Of a DNA stretch of 64,000 nt, positions 1 through 11,024 are shown one piece after another. This DNA is from Neostapfia colusana (lineage: Eukaryota; Streptophyta; Magnoliopsida; Poales; Poaceae), in the NCBI GenBank assembly GCA_030760725.1, contig JASWHV010000013.1, positions 42,132,699 through 42,196,698 of the forward strand, written 5' to 3'. Each line of letters starts with the position of its first letter. The first letter of the stretch is position 1. The position numbers and the translations under genes were made by a program. A model generated the notes under the pieces. That model saw only the letters and a program-made list of their open reading frames with translations. It did no database searches and was not told the DNA's origin.

Positions 1-1009
1 CAAACGCACGCGGCATCGCCCGCTGCTGCTGTTGTTGTTGCGGTGGTGCTGGCAGTGCCGGCCGGAATGCCGGTGAAGAATACGGCCGACCGCGGAACGG
101 CATCGACCGCTGTGGTGGCTGCCAGCGCGGACCTGATGGTGGGCGATTCACCATCCGAAACTTCTGAGAAGGACCGCCTCCTTCTCCGCTGCTCTGCGGC
201 GCGCTTCGCTTTCGCTCTGCCGCCGCCAACTCCTTGCCGGAGTCTTCCTGAACAATCGCAGCATCAATTATGTCGTTGAGGCTGCCGCGATTGAACATCG
301 CCAGCTTGTCCTTCAGGAGCGGGTTAAGCCCCTGGTAAAAGTGGTCCCGCCGCTTCTCGTCCGTATCTGCATGATACGACGCGTAGAGTGCGAGATCGTT
401 GAACGCTCTGGAGTACTCCAGCGCGTTCCGGCTCCCTTGTTGCAGGTGTAGGAATTCCTGCGTCTTCCTCTTCATCAAACCGGGCGGTATATGATAGGCC
501 CGGAAGGCCGTCCGGAACTCCGCCCAGGTCATCACTCGGTCGGTGGGTTGTGAAGCACAAAAGTTGGCCCACCACGCGCTCGCGGATCCTTGGAGCTGCT
601 GGACCGCGAACTGAGTCTTGCGCTGCTCGCTGATTTGGAGCAGCCCGAACTTCATCTCTATGGCGCGGAGCCAGTTGTCCGCGTCAAGTGGTTCATCCGC
701 CCTTGAGAATACAGGGGGATGAGTCGCCAGGAAGTCAGAGTAGGAGCTCTGTTGGCGCTCCTCACGATCTTGACGTCTCTCTGGGCGAGACGTATTCGCA
801 ATTAACGTTTGCAGCAGCTCTGTATGCTGCTGATGTGAACCCGCCATTGCCGCGACAATGTCGGCCAATGTAACCGTTGGCAGTGGCGGTGGCGGTGTTT
901 GCTGTTGCTGTTGCTGCTGCTGTCCCGAGGAGTCCTCGGGAGGTGGTTGGGAGGTCTCTCCCCCTTGGCTAGTACCTCCAACATCGGGGTTGGCACGAGT
1001 ACGCGTCAT
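1..1009 (-). CDS. gag: gag, N-terminal 336 residues (family 1, cut by window start)
   Basis: The ATG is at 1009 (complement), the same start as in the intact copy at 36799, and follows TTTCAG. The frame is open to the window edge. It encodes a low-complexity N-terminus with a glutamine run, then the Retrotrans_gag capsid domain, recognisable by a DNWLRAIEMKF-like opening and the ASAWWANF stretch, and an arginine/proline/glutamine-rich linker. The edge falls about 20 residues before the CCHC zinc knuckle expected from the intact copy. Gag would form the cytoplasmic virus-like particle that packages element RNA. The upstream neighbour in the transcript is ORF0 (1282-2226). No stop or frameshift is seen in this part. 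Confidence 0.9.
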   Translation of the reverse strand, partial: MTRTRANPDVGGTSQGGETSQPPPEDSSGQQQQQQQQTPPPPLPTVTLADIVAAMAGSHQQHTELLQTLIANTSRPERRQDREERQQSSYSDFLATHPPVFSRADEPLDADNWLRAIEMKFGLLQISEQRKTQFAVQQLQGSASAWWANFCASQPTDRVMTWAEFRTAFRAYHIPPGLMKRKTQEFLHLQQGSRNALEYSRAFNDLALYASYHADTDEKRRDHFYQGLNPLLKDKLAMFNRGSLNDIIDAAIVQEDSGKELAAAERKRSAPQSSGEGGGPSQKFRMVNRPPSGPRWQPPQRSMPFRGRPYSSPAFRPALPAPPQQQQQQRAMPRAF

Positions 1010-1281
1010 TCTGAAATTCAACACAGCAGCAATTAGCACATGTCTTACTCAAAATTCCATAAACAGGAGTAAGTATTGAAGCGACGCATGATTAACTTGC
1101 ACAACATTCACATATATTGATAAAGCATAAACTTTATACAAGATACATTATTCTCGGATCTCCGAGAAGTCGTGCTCATGTCGTCACTACCTATACATAC
1201 GCTACTGTCTACACGACATGTCACCGATTACAAAAGTTGGGTTACGCTACCCTAGCTGCCCTACTTGGCAACCGTAACCCC

Positions 1282-2226
1282 CTACTCGGAGTAGAACTCG
1301 ACCTCCTGTGGGTCGTCCTCCTCCGGTACCTCTGCTGGTGGCTCGGGGTCTACCACCTCTTCTCCCATTCCAGGTTCTCCCATGGCTGGAAGACCCAAGA
1401 CTACCGGTACGCCCAATACCGGGGGCACGAGGTCCTGCAATGCATGCACCTCGTCCATAGCCTGGTTGTAGTCCTCTTCCCAGCCTTGTCCTTCCTCAAT
1501 AGCGTCGTCCCGCTCTTGAGCAAGGTCCTCATTCTGCTGGGTTAGGGTCTGCACCAGCTCTTGCAACGCCGCAATGTCAACACGGCTCTTCTTCTTTGCC
1601 TTCTTCAGACGACGCAACTGATCGTGTTGTTCATTCAGTCGCTTGATCGTCGGAAGGAGCACATTGCGGAGTGCACTGTGAGCACTCTCAAAATGATCTC
1701 CACGGCTTGTGCTCTCCTTGAGCTTGGTGGCGAGATGCTCCGTATGAACAGCTTGGCTGTCCATCACAGCGTTTCCCGCCCTCATTTGGAGGCTGAGATT
1801 TGCCTCCGCGGGGTTGTACCTTGGGCAACTCGGGTTTGTTGCCTCTAGGTACCTCTCTTCCCACACATGCTGAGCTCGTCCCTCCACCGGAACGAGTGCG
1901 TATGGAGTTCCCTCCATAGCCTGTACGTGTAGTTGGCAGAAACGTGACATAGTGTCACGGGCTGCCACTTGCCACATCCCTTCCGGTTGTCTTCCTCTCA
2001 CCGTGACGGTGAATGGCACCCAACCGGGTGGCGTAGGCCCTGCAGGAACCTCGACATGGATCGTCCACGTCTTGTTCCCCTCTTCGCCTTCTTCCTTGGC
2101 GAAGTATTGCGGCATCTGGTTGTACCCGAAATATTGGAGCATTAGCCACAATGCTCCCGGGTAGCCGCTACGGTCAGAGCAGTGGGAAACTACCCACCCG
2201 TTCTCCAACCGTTTATCTGCTGCCAT
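1282..2226 (-). CDS. ORF0, 314-aa extra ORF ahead of gag (family 1)
   Basis: This is an intact 314-codon ORF lying between the leader and gag, in the sense orientation of the element. It is almost identical to 35582-36526; two amino-acid differences were noticed (residues 202 and 242). There is an N-terminal globular-looking part with many aromatics (about residues 10-130), a predicted coiled coil (about 185-266) with a lysine/arginine patch (about 205-215), and an acidic C-terminal tail. The ATG immediately follows a pyrimidine/A-rich tract ending in ACAG, which looks like a 3' splice site. I do not recognise the family. Extra ORFs ahead of gag are known in some grass gypsy elements, so the position has precedent, but the function is unknown. 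Confidence 0.75.
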   Translation of the reverse strand: MAADKRLENGWVVSHCSDRSGYPGALWLMLQYFGYNQMPQYFAKEEGEEGNKTWTIHVEVPAGPTPPGWVPFTVTVRGRQPEGMWQVAARDTMSRFCQLHVQAMEGTPYALVPVEGRAQHVWEERYLEATNPSCPRYNPAEANLSLQMRAGNAVMDSQAVHTEHLATKLKESTSRGDHFESAHSALRNVLLPTIKRLNEQHDQLRRLKKAKKKSRVDIAALQELVQTLTQQNEDLAQERDDAIEEGQGWEEDYNQAMDEVHALQDLVPPVLGVPVVLGLPAMGEPGMGEEVVDPEPPAEVPEEDDPQEVEFYSE

Positions 2227-3712
2227 CTGTAAAAATATATTTGAGAAATGTCAAATATTTATTTAAACAGTAAACCATTGAGTTATAACATAAGATATGT
2301 CATTGAACCCTTAACACTTGGAAACATAGTTCAAATTTTTAAACAAATTTGACTGCTGATCTGCTGTTCCCATGACAGCCCTGACCAGTTTCCATATCAA
2401 TCTGATTTAGGCCAGGTTAAAAGCAAAACCAGTCCTGGAGCTCAACATCAAAGTTAAAGTTAACTTCAATAGCTTTCCAGAAAGTATTTGGTTGGCCTAA
2501 GATCTGCTCTGGTTCAAAAGTTATGAGATGTCAAAGTTAACAGAATTTCTGGGAACAATTGTACAGCACCTCCCTGCCTTAGGTACTGATTTGATCCAAG
2601 AATTCCAGTTAATTCTGTTCCTAATCTGACAAAACTTTCTGTTACAAAGTTGTAACCCATCTCATAAGCTTCCCAGAACCACCTCATTTTCTATTTTTGG
2701 ATTTTTATGCAGGAAGTTATGCTTAATTTACAGAGAGTCTACAGAGAGTCTTTGCTCCGTCCTGTTTTCTGGACAGTTTCAACTCTACTGCATTTTTCGA
2801 GTGGTTAAGGGATGAAACACCTCTGGAACTCAACAGAAAAAGTTGTAAAGCTCCTCCAAAGCTTTCCAGAAATGTATCATACGACCCCAACCTCGAAAGA
2901 ACTCAACCTCTAACCTCTGATTAACTTCAGCCTTGATTTAGCTGAAAACAGAGTGCTCTGTCCTTAACATCCTATAAGTTGAAAACTTATTAACTTTGAA
3001 TATCCTGTTCAAGGGAAGGAGTTACATCAAGTTTTACTACTTTGGATCAAAACCTTCAAGTTTTTAAATGAAGTTGTTCATTTAGTTGGGTGTGACGTCG
3101 AGGCGTCACCAGATTATGTCGGTACTACGTCCTCACAAAGGAAAAACCTATACCGGATTTAGCCGGCTTCGTTAGTTCAGTGGCACTACTCGTCACTCGC
3201 ACACGGATGCTACACGTCTACCGTTTCGTGGTAAGGCTACCTGCAGAAACTCAAACAATCATCAGACTCGGCTGCACACCGAGCCCGGAATCCATACAGT
3301 TTGTACACCCGGCCGTCATCACTCGCCCGGATGTTCTCAAGCCAAACACGCCTTGAGTTACGTGTTCACGTTTCAGACCACGTGACGGGGTCTCCCATGT
3401 TGCACCACGCACGCCAGGGACAGACGTTGCTCGAATACCCCAAACGACATGAAGAGTCGTAGAGGATATCAAAGCGGGTCGGGTTACCTGCCACCCGTGG
3501 GGCTCCACCCTTCAGCTTGTGCGCACTGGTGGACAGCGCTTACGTGCACCCCCCAAGACATGAACGTCCCGAGATGCACGATTTTCCGACATAACAAATA
3601 GGTTACTAAGCCACTTTCTATATACTAATAACATCCTTATACGGGCTACTAACTCGTTCCTCACTGGATTTTTGAAAAAGAAGACCTTTGTACTGTGTTA
3701 AACCTCAAGCGA
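2227..3712 (-). other. Untranslated leader between PBS and ORF0 (family 1)
   Basis: About 1.5 kb of AT-rich sequence with no convincing ORF. It matches the leader 34096-35581 of the intact copy; a substitution was noticed near 2565 (A versus C in sense orientation). It probably contains intron sequence, because AG sites occur just before ORF0 and gag, while GT donor-like sites (for example the equivalent of 34321, AG|GTAACC) occur near the 5' end of the leader. Confidence 0.6.
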
Positions 3713-3724
3713 GCTCTGATACCA
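3713..3724 (-). other. Primer-binding site, tRNA-Met type (family 1)
   Basis: The complement reads TGGTATCAGAGC, three bases inside the LTR end at 3728. This matches the 3' end of plant initiator tRNA-Met, the usual primer for minus-strand synthesis in these elements. Confidence 0.92.
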
Positions 3725-3958
3725 CGCTGACACGACCCCACTGGTCCTGTCGAGCCAGGATCACGCTGAGGGGTGCTGCGTTGCACAACACCGTATAACA
3801 CACGTCAAAGGTACAAAGCGGAAGCGGAAGCTTTATTACATAAACAAGTTTATTAACATGTTTACATCAAAATAAGTTTAGTCCACACTCGCGGGCGTAG
3901 ACTAAGCATCAAGTGCACGTTCAGCCCTCGAACGTGTCCTTGCTAGCACACTCGCACA

Positions 3959-5219
3959 CTAACTCTGCGGCGTGCACGACTCCCACTCGACGGGGTTCCC
4001 CTCCTGGGGTTCCGTCTCCTCTTCGGGAGTCCCTTCCTCATAGAACCCTGCAAAAGCTTCAAACACAAGCAGTGAGCACGAAGGCTCAGCAAGTCTGACC
4101 CGTCTCACCTAAACATGAAACTTCTACATGAGGGTGATGGGTTGCATGAGGTAAAAATCATTTGCAAGGACTCGCCTAATTAGTAGAACCTTACTTTCAA
4201 GTTTTAGCAGCAGGTTGTGGAGAACTTTACGCTAAGGCACATGAGAGAGCCGCAATCAAACAAGAAACGCATTTCTCTCATGTACTCTGCCCAAAGTTGA
4301 AAAGAACTTTAGTTAGCACTAAGCTACAACATATCATTAACAATCAATATCCAACTTTCAATCAGCAACATTTTAACATGTAACTAGCCTGTTCTTTCTA
4401 CGTCACGGTACAGTGAACAAGTGGTACTCACTGACCGCGAGGGACGGCGATTATAATCGATTTACACCTGCAGGGTTACCCGAACAACCCGTCACGTACG
4501 CCCGTACTCGATGTTGCCTACAACAACCATCACGGACGCCGTACGCGACTACCTTTCACCCGTTAGCCAAATATTGAACCGGTCCCATCGTCCCGAGCAA
4601 GAGGTCCCTGCACGCGCATCTCTGTGCCGCCAGCTGATTTACACCTCGAGCTCTCAACCTACCCTCTGAACGACGGGCAATGCCTCAATACCCAGCTACC
4701 CGAGTTACATCAGTTTCCCGGTTCCCATATAGCCGGTAGGTCTTCGGTACTGTTCTAGCTTGTTCAACAGGCCCGCACACGGCTCGGTCCTCAATCGACA
4801 CAAGCGGAGCTACAGCACACAGGCCCCAAAGTCCTGCTGCCCTTACTCTCCGCTCGGTCTCATTTTCTTGCCATGTGTATCATGTGCTATCTCTACCCGA
4901 GCAATGTGCCTCTAGCCTATTCTCGCGAGTAGTTCCAACTACTCGACTTGTACCGAATCCTACTCTATCCTAGCAATGCAGTGGCTAACGGGGTTTGCAA
5001 TCCTAAACCCCAACCCATGGTTTTCTTGGCTATGCAGTGGGGTTTCCAAACAAGACTCTGATGCACAACATAAAGAAAACAAGTATGTGCTCAAAACAAT
5101 AAAAATTTATAAAATGGTTAATGCAAACCGGGGCTTGCCTTGCTGCTCTTGGTCGTAGGCTAGCTGTTCCTCCGGAGTAACGAAGTCTAGGACTTCGGGT
5201 TCCTCCTCGACCTTAGCGA
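3959..5219 (-). other. Candidate two-exon mini-gene inside LTR (family 1)
   Basis: Exon alpha is 5219-5139 (81 nt, preceded by TAG). Exon beta is 4047-3959 (preceded by TTTTGCAG, ending in a TAG stop). Joining them at AAG|GCAAGC and CAG|GG keeps the frame, with a phase-1 junction that makes a glycine codon. The encoded segments are acidic (alpha contains EPEVLDFVTPEEQ; beta contains YEEGTPEEETEPQEGNP). The upstream start exon is not identified. See the intact copy at 32589-33849 for the argument. Confidence 0.45.
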
Positions 5220-7007
5220 CTACATGATAAGAACAATGTATGTATTAATTAAATGCTTTTGTATTAACTTTGAAGTTGTGAAGTCTATAACCTTTACTAG
5301 ATAGACCTAATGACTGTGAAACTTTTACTGTGGCTTGGTTACAACCTAAACAGAGACTTGGTCAAGTTTTAGTTGCAGCAAAGCTCATTTGAGCCCTCCA
5401 CAAATAATTATGTCCTTGACCTTAATTAAAGGCTTTTAGGGTGTTCTAGGTATTTTCATGAAACAAACTATGACTTTCTGAAAACTAGATTTTCAGAGGG
5501 TTCTAATGGAATTGGTCTCACTTAATTTGGAAGTCTCTAACTAAAGATATGAGCTAAACAATTTCAGAGAAAATTCTGAAAATGTTTCTGAACATTTTCT
5601 ATTTTCTCTGGAACAGTTTTACTAATCACACCATTAGGTGGACTAAATGAGCTCAAATGGATCTGAAATTTTTATGGTAGTTCAAGGATATTTTGGTGAA
5701 CATCTCAGCAAAATTTCAGGATTTTCCTCCAAATGATTCTCCAGTTAAAATTCCTAACAGTTTAAACTTTAAGGAATTAATTCTGGAGAATTAAGGAATT
5801 TCATGAAGTGACACTTGATTTTCTGGAAAGTACTCAAAGAGCTGAATCCAGCAAAATTTGGTTCACTCAATTTGGAGCTTTCTAGCCAAAGTTATAAGGA
5901 TTTGAAGTTTGAAGGAAATCTGAAAATCGGGGAAAAGTTTAAACTCGCGCGTGGGCCCAGGGGACACGCGTCGCACGCCGAAGCGACAGCACACCGCGGC
6001 CCACAAGGCTTTTGCGCGCCAGCACACCCGATCCCGGCCGCAGCCGGATCCCGATTCAAAATATCGGCCGCTGACAGCTGGGGTCCACCCCCTTCTTCAA
6101 CCTCGCGACACCCGCGCTCCGCCGCCGAGGGACCTCGCCGGAGAGCTCGCCGCTGGCTGCTGTACCGCTTCAAACTTCTTGATTCTGGCCGCCCCTGCCT
6201 ACTTTTACTTGGGGAACATGATCCGAGGGTCAGCTGCTCATGACAACGGCCGGAGCATGGTCGGCGACGAGCCGCCATATCGGAACGACTTCGGCCATGT
6301 CGGCTGACGCTCCTAGTGCCTCAGCTACTTGGGAAATCGGTCGGGGAGCATCAGTGGACCTCAGAGAAGGTCGACATGAACTCGGGGTAGCTCGGGGAAG
6401 GCCCGAAATAGGTCCTCACCGTGCGCCCGATACCCCCCGTGCGTTCCGCCATTAGTAGACCTTGAATTACGCCGGGCACAGAAGTTCTCCGGCCCAGAGT
6501 TGTGAAGGCAACTTGTGCGTCACCGTGTCTAGTTCGTGTGGGAGTGGCCTGAGGCCCTCTAATCCTTTCTAGAGCACGAATTAAACAGAATCGTACCCGA
6601 GGGTCGTTCTGCACACAGAAAGGGGAAAAGTGGAAATTCGCCGCCGGTGAGCAACCACTCGAGCTGTGGCTCGGGGATGAGCAGCACCGATCACTTGCGC
6701 GTCCAAGGGTGCCTTGGCTCGGGCGTGACAACGCCCAGGTTGGGCTGTCCACGAGAGCCCGAGGTGCGGCGGTTTCCAGTTCCGAGTTTGATCTTTCGGC
6801 ACAGCCGATATCACTCGGTTTCAATCGATTTCTATCAATGGGAAGGATGGAGGATGGTCGCTAGTACCTGGCTGGGACCCTGGAGTGGAAAGAGGAAGCT
6901 GCGATCAGCTCGATCCAGCAGGAACTCGAGCGCCGGTGATGGCAGTGGAGAAATGGATCGTGCACGTCGGCAGCTCGGGGAATGGCGACTGAAGCACGCC
7001 GGGGAGG

Positions 7008-7017
7008 GAATAAATAG
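7008..7017 (-). promoter_or_regulatory. TATA-like box of LTR promoter (family 1)
   Basis: The complement reads CTATTTATTC between GC-rich sequences, about 0.76 kb into the LTR, and is conserved in all three family 1 LTRs (30791, 42181). It is the most likely core promoter, which would put more than 3 kb of the LTR downstream of the transcription start. Confidence 0.5.
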
Positions 7018-7772
7018 GCCGGTCGGCCGGTCTCCGGCTTGGGGCACGCAGCAGGAGCTGGCGCCGGCTGCCCCCTTCGGTGGCGCGCGCGCACAACAGC
7101 CGGGAACCGACTGAACTGTGGTTCAGTCGGTTTGCCTTGAGGCTGAGGCTGACATGTGGGTCCCACTCCTCTTTTAACCTCTGAAATTTATTCCTAACAG
7201 CTGTGGTAAACAGTGAACCCTATTCTACCCTTGGCAACTCAAATTATTCACCCAAGAGCCATTTGAATTGATCAAAGTTCAAATGAGGTTTGGTTTGAAT
7301 GAATTTCAGCACAAGTGCAGTTTGAAATTCAAATAAAGTTTGAATTTCTCCCCCTTAGCTCATGTCAAGATCAACTCCAAATGGAGTGAAAATTGGTGTG
7401 TGAGCTCACAAAAATGTGCTGAGCAAGAATATGCCTTCCACTTTTAAATTCAGTGGGTGAAAACAGTTTGAATTTGAATATGTTTTCAAACTGCCCCTTT
7501 CCTATCTACACCCAAGATGACCTCAAAAATGTTTTGAATTTGGGTGAAACTTGGCATGGACATCCTTGGCAAAGTGTAGGAGTTTTCATATGTCCAGCCC
7601 ATCTATATCACATGTGGGAAGTACCACTTTTGCAATGTGTGAGTTTGTTCCCTAATGAGCATGTTGATAATTGTTACTTGCTCTTTATTTGTGTTCATCA
7701 TTTTTCCTCAAATGAGGTGTGTGGTGTGGGGATGAACACTGCAAATGGGTGTCAAAAACTGAGGCCCTTACA

Positions 7773-9716
7773 TATTCTGTTTAGATGATATGCCCTACTG
7801 TTTAATATTAAAACTCACTTTTAGGCATAGAAAGTAAATCTGAAAAATATAGGAAAATGGGTATGCATAATTAGAAAATGATAGATGAGGTCTCTAACTC
7901 CAAAAAACTTCATTTTAGGATTTGGTAGAAGATCTGAAAACCTATTTGGAGTAGGAAATTACCTTTCATGCAAACTTGGTAGCTAAGAATTGTATTAATT
8001 GAATATAAGGAATTTGTTCAAATTGGAAATTCATATATAGTGTGCAAACAGAAATCTGAATATACAAAAGTTAGAAATCATATACATATGTTTAAAAGTG
8101 CATGTAGGCTAAAAATCAACACATCTAGACTAACCACAAAATGTGAATGACTATCATATGTATGTATGTGTGGGCTGTGTGAAGTGAAAGTGTGAACTAT
8201 GTCTTATGTATTGTTGTTTTCTTTTGCTATGTGTATTGGCATGAGTAGAACCTGCCCCAGAGCAAGTTCTCCCCTTCCAAGACCAAGACTTTCTATTCCC
8301 AGAGCAGCAGGAAGAAGACAAGTGTCCTTGACCACTTTGATCCTATACTAGGATGTGTAGATAGAATTATTTGCATTGTCAATTGAAATATGAAACCCAT
8401 GCTAGGAAGTTTCCCTAGAATTGCATTATCTTGTTTCCTTGTAGCTTGGGTTGGGATTTATTTTATCATGTCATTTATTATCATGCTTATGCTTAGCCAT
8501 GCTTAGAATGGGAAAATTGGGATATGAGATCATCAATTTATTGACCTTACTCTTGAATAAGATATTATGAGTTATGTAGAGGTAGGGATCGAGGCAAGTT
8601 GGATGATTTGGTTGGTGCTTGGTGCACGAGACTCGGGTTTGTGTTTAGTACTTGCCTGGATCCTAAGGACCGGTTCATGGAGCATGTAACCTGGCTTTAC
8701 CGTGCCAACCACATGCTGAGATGGGGCAGCTTGGCCAATTAATTAGGTGTATCCCCAGCGTAGTATGGGTGTGTTGGATGGTGCGGGGAATAGGTGTCAG
8801 CTGGACTACTATATGAACCGCAAGGCTCAAGAGGGGGCCACTGCAGCGTGGTTGGAGCCTCTTGTATGCTGTTAGGGGTGAAACCTCAGAGGGCCCACGC
8901 TCATCGGGAATCCCTTTGTAAAGGCTTCGTAGTGATCTCCTGGCTACACACCTGGGAAGTGTGAATGTGGTTCGTGGCCACTGGCATAATGGAGGTTCTT
9001 TTAGTCCACCCGGCAATGGGGGATGAAATCACTACATGTGGGTACAGTGGTACAAACTCTGCAGAGTCAAAACTGTCATGACAACCATGCTCACAGTCAA
9101 GAGCGGCTTGGACTTAATCATGATTAGAACATGATGATTTTGGATGTTGTGGATGTTAAGCGGGGAGCTTAACATTGGAAATGATGTTATGGTTATTTGA
9201 TTATGATGTTGGGTTGGGAGATTGGGACCGTTTTACCTGTGTACTAATGTAGGTTCTTAATAAGCTAAGGTGTAGGTAATAATTGCGTAGTGCATTAACC
9301 ATGAGTTCAACCTCTCCTTGCTCTAGCCATGCATGACATAACTTTCCCACACTTGCTGAGTACCCACGGTACTCAAACTTGCATATTTGTTGGTTTAAAT
9401 TGCTGCTCAGGTCAAGGGGATGATGTGGTGTTCAATGATCAAGACTTCGGACCCGAAGAAGGATTCTAGGTTCATGGAGTCCCCCGGGCAACGCCTGTGA
9501 CAGAGCCCACAAGAATAATATTCTGCTGCTATTTTATTTACATGTTATGAACTTATTATCGTCCATCGAGACGTATGTTTTGTAAGACATATTTATATTC
9601 GGCACCTGGCTTGTAATAAATGATGCTTCACTATTTGTCATCACATGTATGAGAAAATGATCCTGGCACACATGTGATATTCACTCGGTTGTTCTTCGGA
9701 GAAACCGGGTGTGACA
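7773..9716 (+). repeat. 5' LTR of family 2 element, 3' portion
   Basis: Homologous to 17018-17850 and 21267-22376 of the 3' LTR. It ends GGGTGTGACA directly before the PBS. A 9-bp inverted repeat (ATCACATGT ... ACATGTGAT) lies near the end, around 9641-9678. It contains the exon-like segments 8249-8317 and 9411-9469. It is interrupted at its left edge by the family 1 element. Confidence 0.92.
8249..9469 (+). other. Candidate two-exon mini-gene inside LTR (family 2, 5' LTR)
   Basis: Exon alpha 8249-8317 follows AGTAG and encodes an acidic/glutamine-rich segment (contains PAPEQVLPFQDQDF). Exon beta 9411-9469 follows GCTGCTCAG and encodes QGDDVVFNDQDFGPEEGF before TAG. The alpha end reads GAAG|ACAAGT here, while the solo LTR copy has GAAG|GCAAGT, a good GC-type donor, so this copy may have lost the donor. 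The junction phase is 1, as in families 1 and 4. A plausible preceding exon ends at CCCGAG|GTGAGA in the 3' LTR (16206), also phase 1; this region is missing here. Confidence 0.4.
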
Positions 9717-9720
9717 GAAG

Positions 9721-9732
9721 TGGTATCAGAGC
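9721..9732 (+). other. Primer-binding site, tRNA-Met type (family 2)
   Basis: TGGTATCAGAGC, four bases after the LTR end at 9716. Confidence 0.92.
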
Positions 9733-9934
9733 CAAGGTTGCCTGTAGGAACGTGGACCTAGGTAGAAATGAACGTATTTAAGGACCCTATTTTCTTAAAA
9801 ACTATTTTACAAAGGTGTGAGTTGAAATGTGTTATTTAACAGGGTCACTTTATTCACCTTATCCCAACTTTTATTCAAAATAAAATTTTTGTTTAACTCT
9901 TATCTAACTTAATTTTAAATGCTTTATATTTTAG

Positions 9935-10706
9935 ATGGTTCGCATAATCCGTACCGCCCGCAAGTCCACCGGAGGGAGAGTTCCTGTAGTTGCCCTTGCC
10001 CTGAGAGAGGAGAATCGTCCGGTGACGTACCTCTCCTACGGATTGGCAGTAGGAGGCTTGTTGCGCCGTCTTCGACGTATGCTCCACGCCTCCGGCAATA
10101 CGGGCAAGCTAATCATACACTACAGCTCCACCCGGACCATCCGTGAGAAGCGGGAAGAATGGACTTCAGAAATGAGGATTATCCATGAAAATCAGCTACT
10201 TAAGATCCACCGCTCTCCAGCTTGTCGAGCGAGGACAGGTCGATGCGGAGAAGGATGTCACATGGGAGGCTATCACCTGCCAGAGTCACATCTACCGTCG
10301 CCACCTGGACAGGACTGAGTACATGTATGTCCTCCAGCGCGAGAGTGGTACAACGGAGTACAAGTACCCGCCAGTGCAGCAGGGGACTTCCCATGAGCAC
10401 ATGGACCTGTGCTTGGAGGATGCTGCTATGCTCAGCACTCGACTGCAAGAGTGCCAGCAGGAGCTTTAAGATGTTCGTGAGACCCTTAAGGAGACTGAGG
10501 CATTGCTTCGAGCCAGCTTGAGGGCGAGAGAAAGAGGAGATGGGAATGAACTGTGTGTCACCGTGAATGACACATGGACTCCTGACTCCCCAGATCGCCG
10601 GGCGAGCAGGCGTTGCCGCACTTCCCCCCCAGCAGCTTCCCCACCCAAAGCAGAGTCAGAGGGCAGCCGCAATAATGAGGAAGATCCCGAGGAGCCAGCT
10701 CAGTGA
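9935..10706 (+). pseudogene. Broken ORF0 ahead of gag (family 2)
   Basis: An ATG at 9935 directly follows TATATTTTAG, a splice-acceptor-like tract. The reading frame runs MVRIIRTARKSTGG... to about 10190, then a frameshift moves the sense text into another frame (10185 onward). An in-frame TAA at 10467 interrupts that, and the text continues open to TGA at 10704-10706. The C-terminal half is rich in E, R, L and Q and probably coiled coil (around LQECQQEL and VRETLKETEALLRA). It holds the same position and general plan as the family 1 ORF0, but I see no convincing residue-level match, so homology is undecided. The leader between PBS and ORF0 is only about 200 bp, with a donor-like AG|GTAGAA at 9760/9761. 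Confidence 0.6.
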
Positions 10707-11024
10707 TACGAGTCGTGTAGCGTCCTTTCCCATAGTTCGGCAGGTTATCGAGTAGGCGAGTCAATACCTTAGTTAATGATGTGTTAATGTTTGGAGTGTG
10801 ACGTGAGTTGTGGAAGCCATGGGCATTTGTCCACAACCTCGTCTTTAGGTTGTTTTGCTTTGATGTGTGAACCCCTACGAATTAAGAGTGCATTTATTTT
10901 CGCGTGAGACGTGAAACACTCAGAAAATATAAATATAATAAGGCCTCAAAATTTTAAGTTTAAACAAGCAAATTGGGAAGTTAACATGTAATGCTTTAAA
11001 TTAACATTTGGTTGATCATGATAG
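10707..11024 (+). other. Spacer between ORF0 and gag (family 2)
   Basis: About 320 bp, AT-rich towards its end, without an ORF. It finishes GATCATGATAG immediately before the gag ATG, again a possible 3' splice site. Confidence 0.5.

Larger units (their letters stand above)
1..7772 (-). mobile_element. Family 1 Ty3/gypsy LTR element, minus-strand copy, truncated by window edge
   Basis: Reading the minus strand from 7772 leftwards gives a complete 4045-bp 5' LTR (7772-3728), a tRNA-Met primer-binding site, a leader of about 1.5 kb, ORF0 and the first third of gag. It is the reverse complement of 30036-37807 with only scattered differences; pol and the 3' LTR lie outside the window. The right flank (7773 onward, starting TATTC) is the interior of a family 2 LTR: the uninterrupted equivalent is seen at 17018. 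The element therefore inserted into an older family 2 element. Only one end is visible, so the target duplication cannot be checked. No lesion is visible in the ORF0 or gag part present. Confidence 0.93.
3728..7772 (-). repeat. 5' LTR of minus-strand family 1 element (4045 bp)
   Basis: In sense orientation it starts TGTAAGGGCC at 7772 and ends GTCGTGTCA at 3728. The length is identical to both LTRs of the intact element. Differences noticed from both of those LTRs lie near 5788, 4290 and 4151, so the copy is a close sibling but not identical. It contains a TATA-like box (7008-7017), the two exon-like segments (5139-5219 and 3959-4047), an AATAAA signal, and the stem-loop near the 3' end. Confidence 0.95.
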
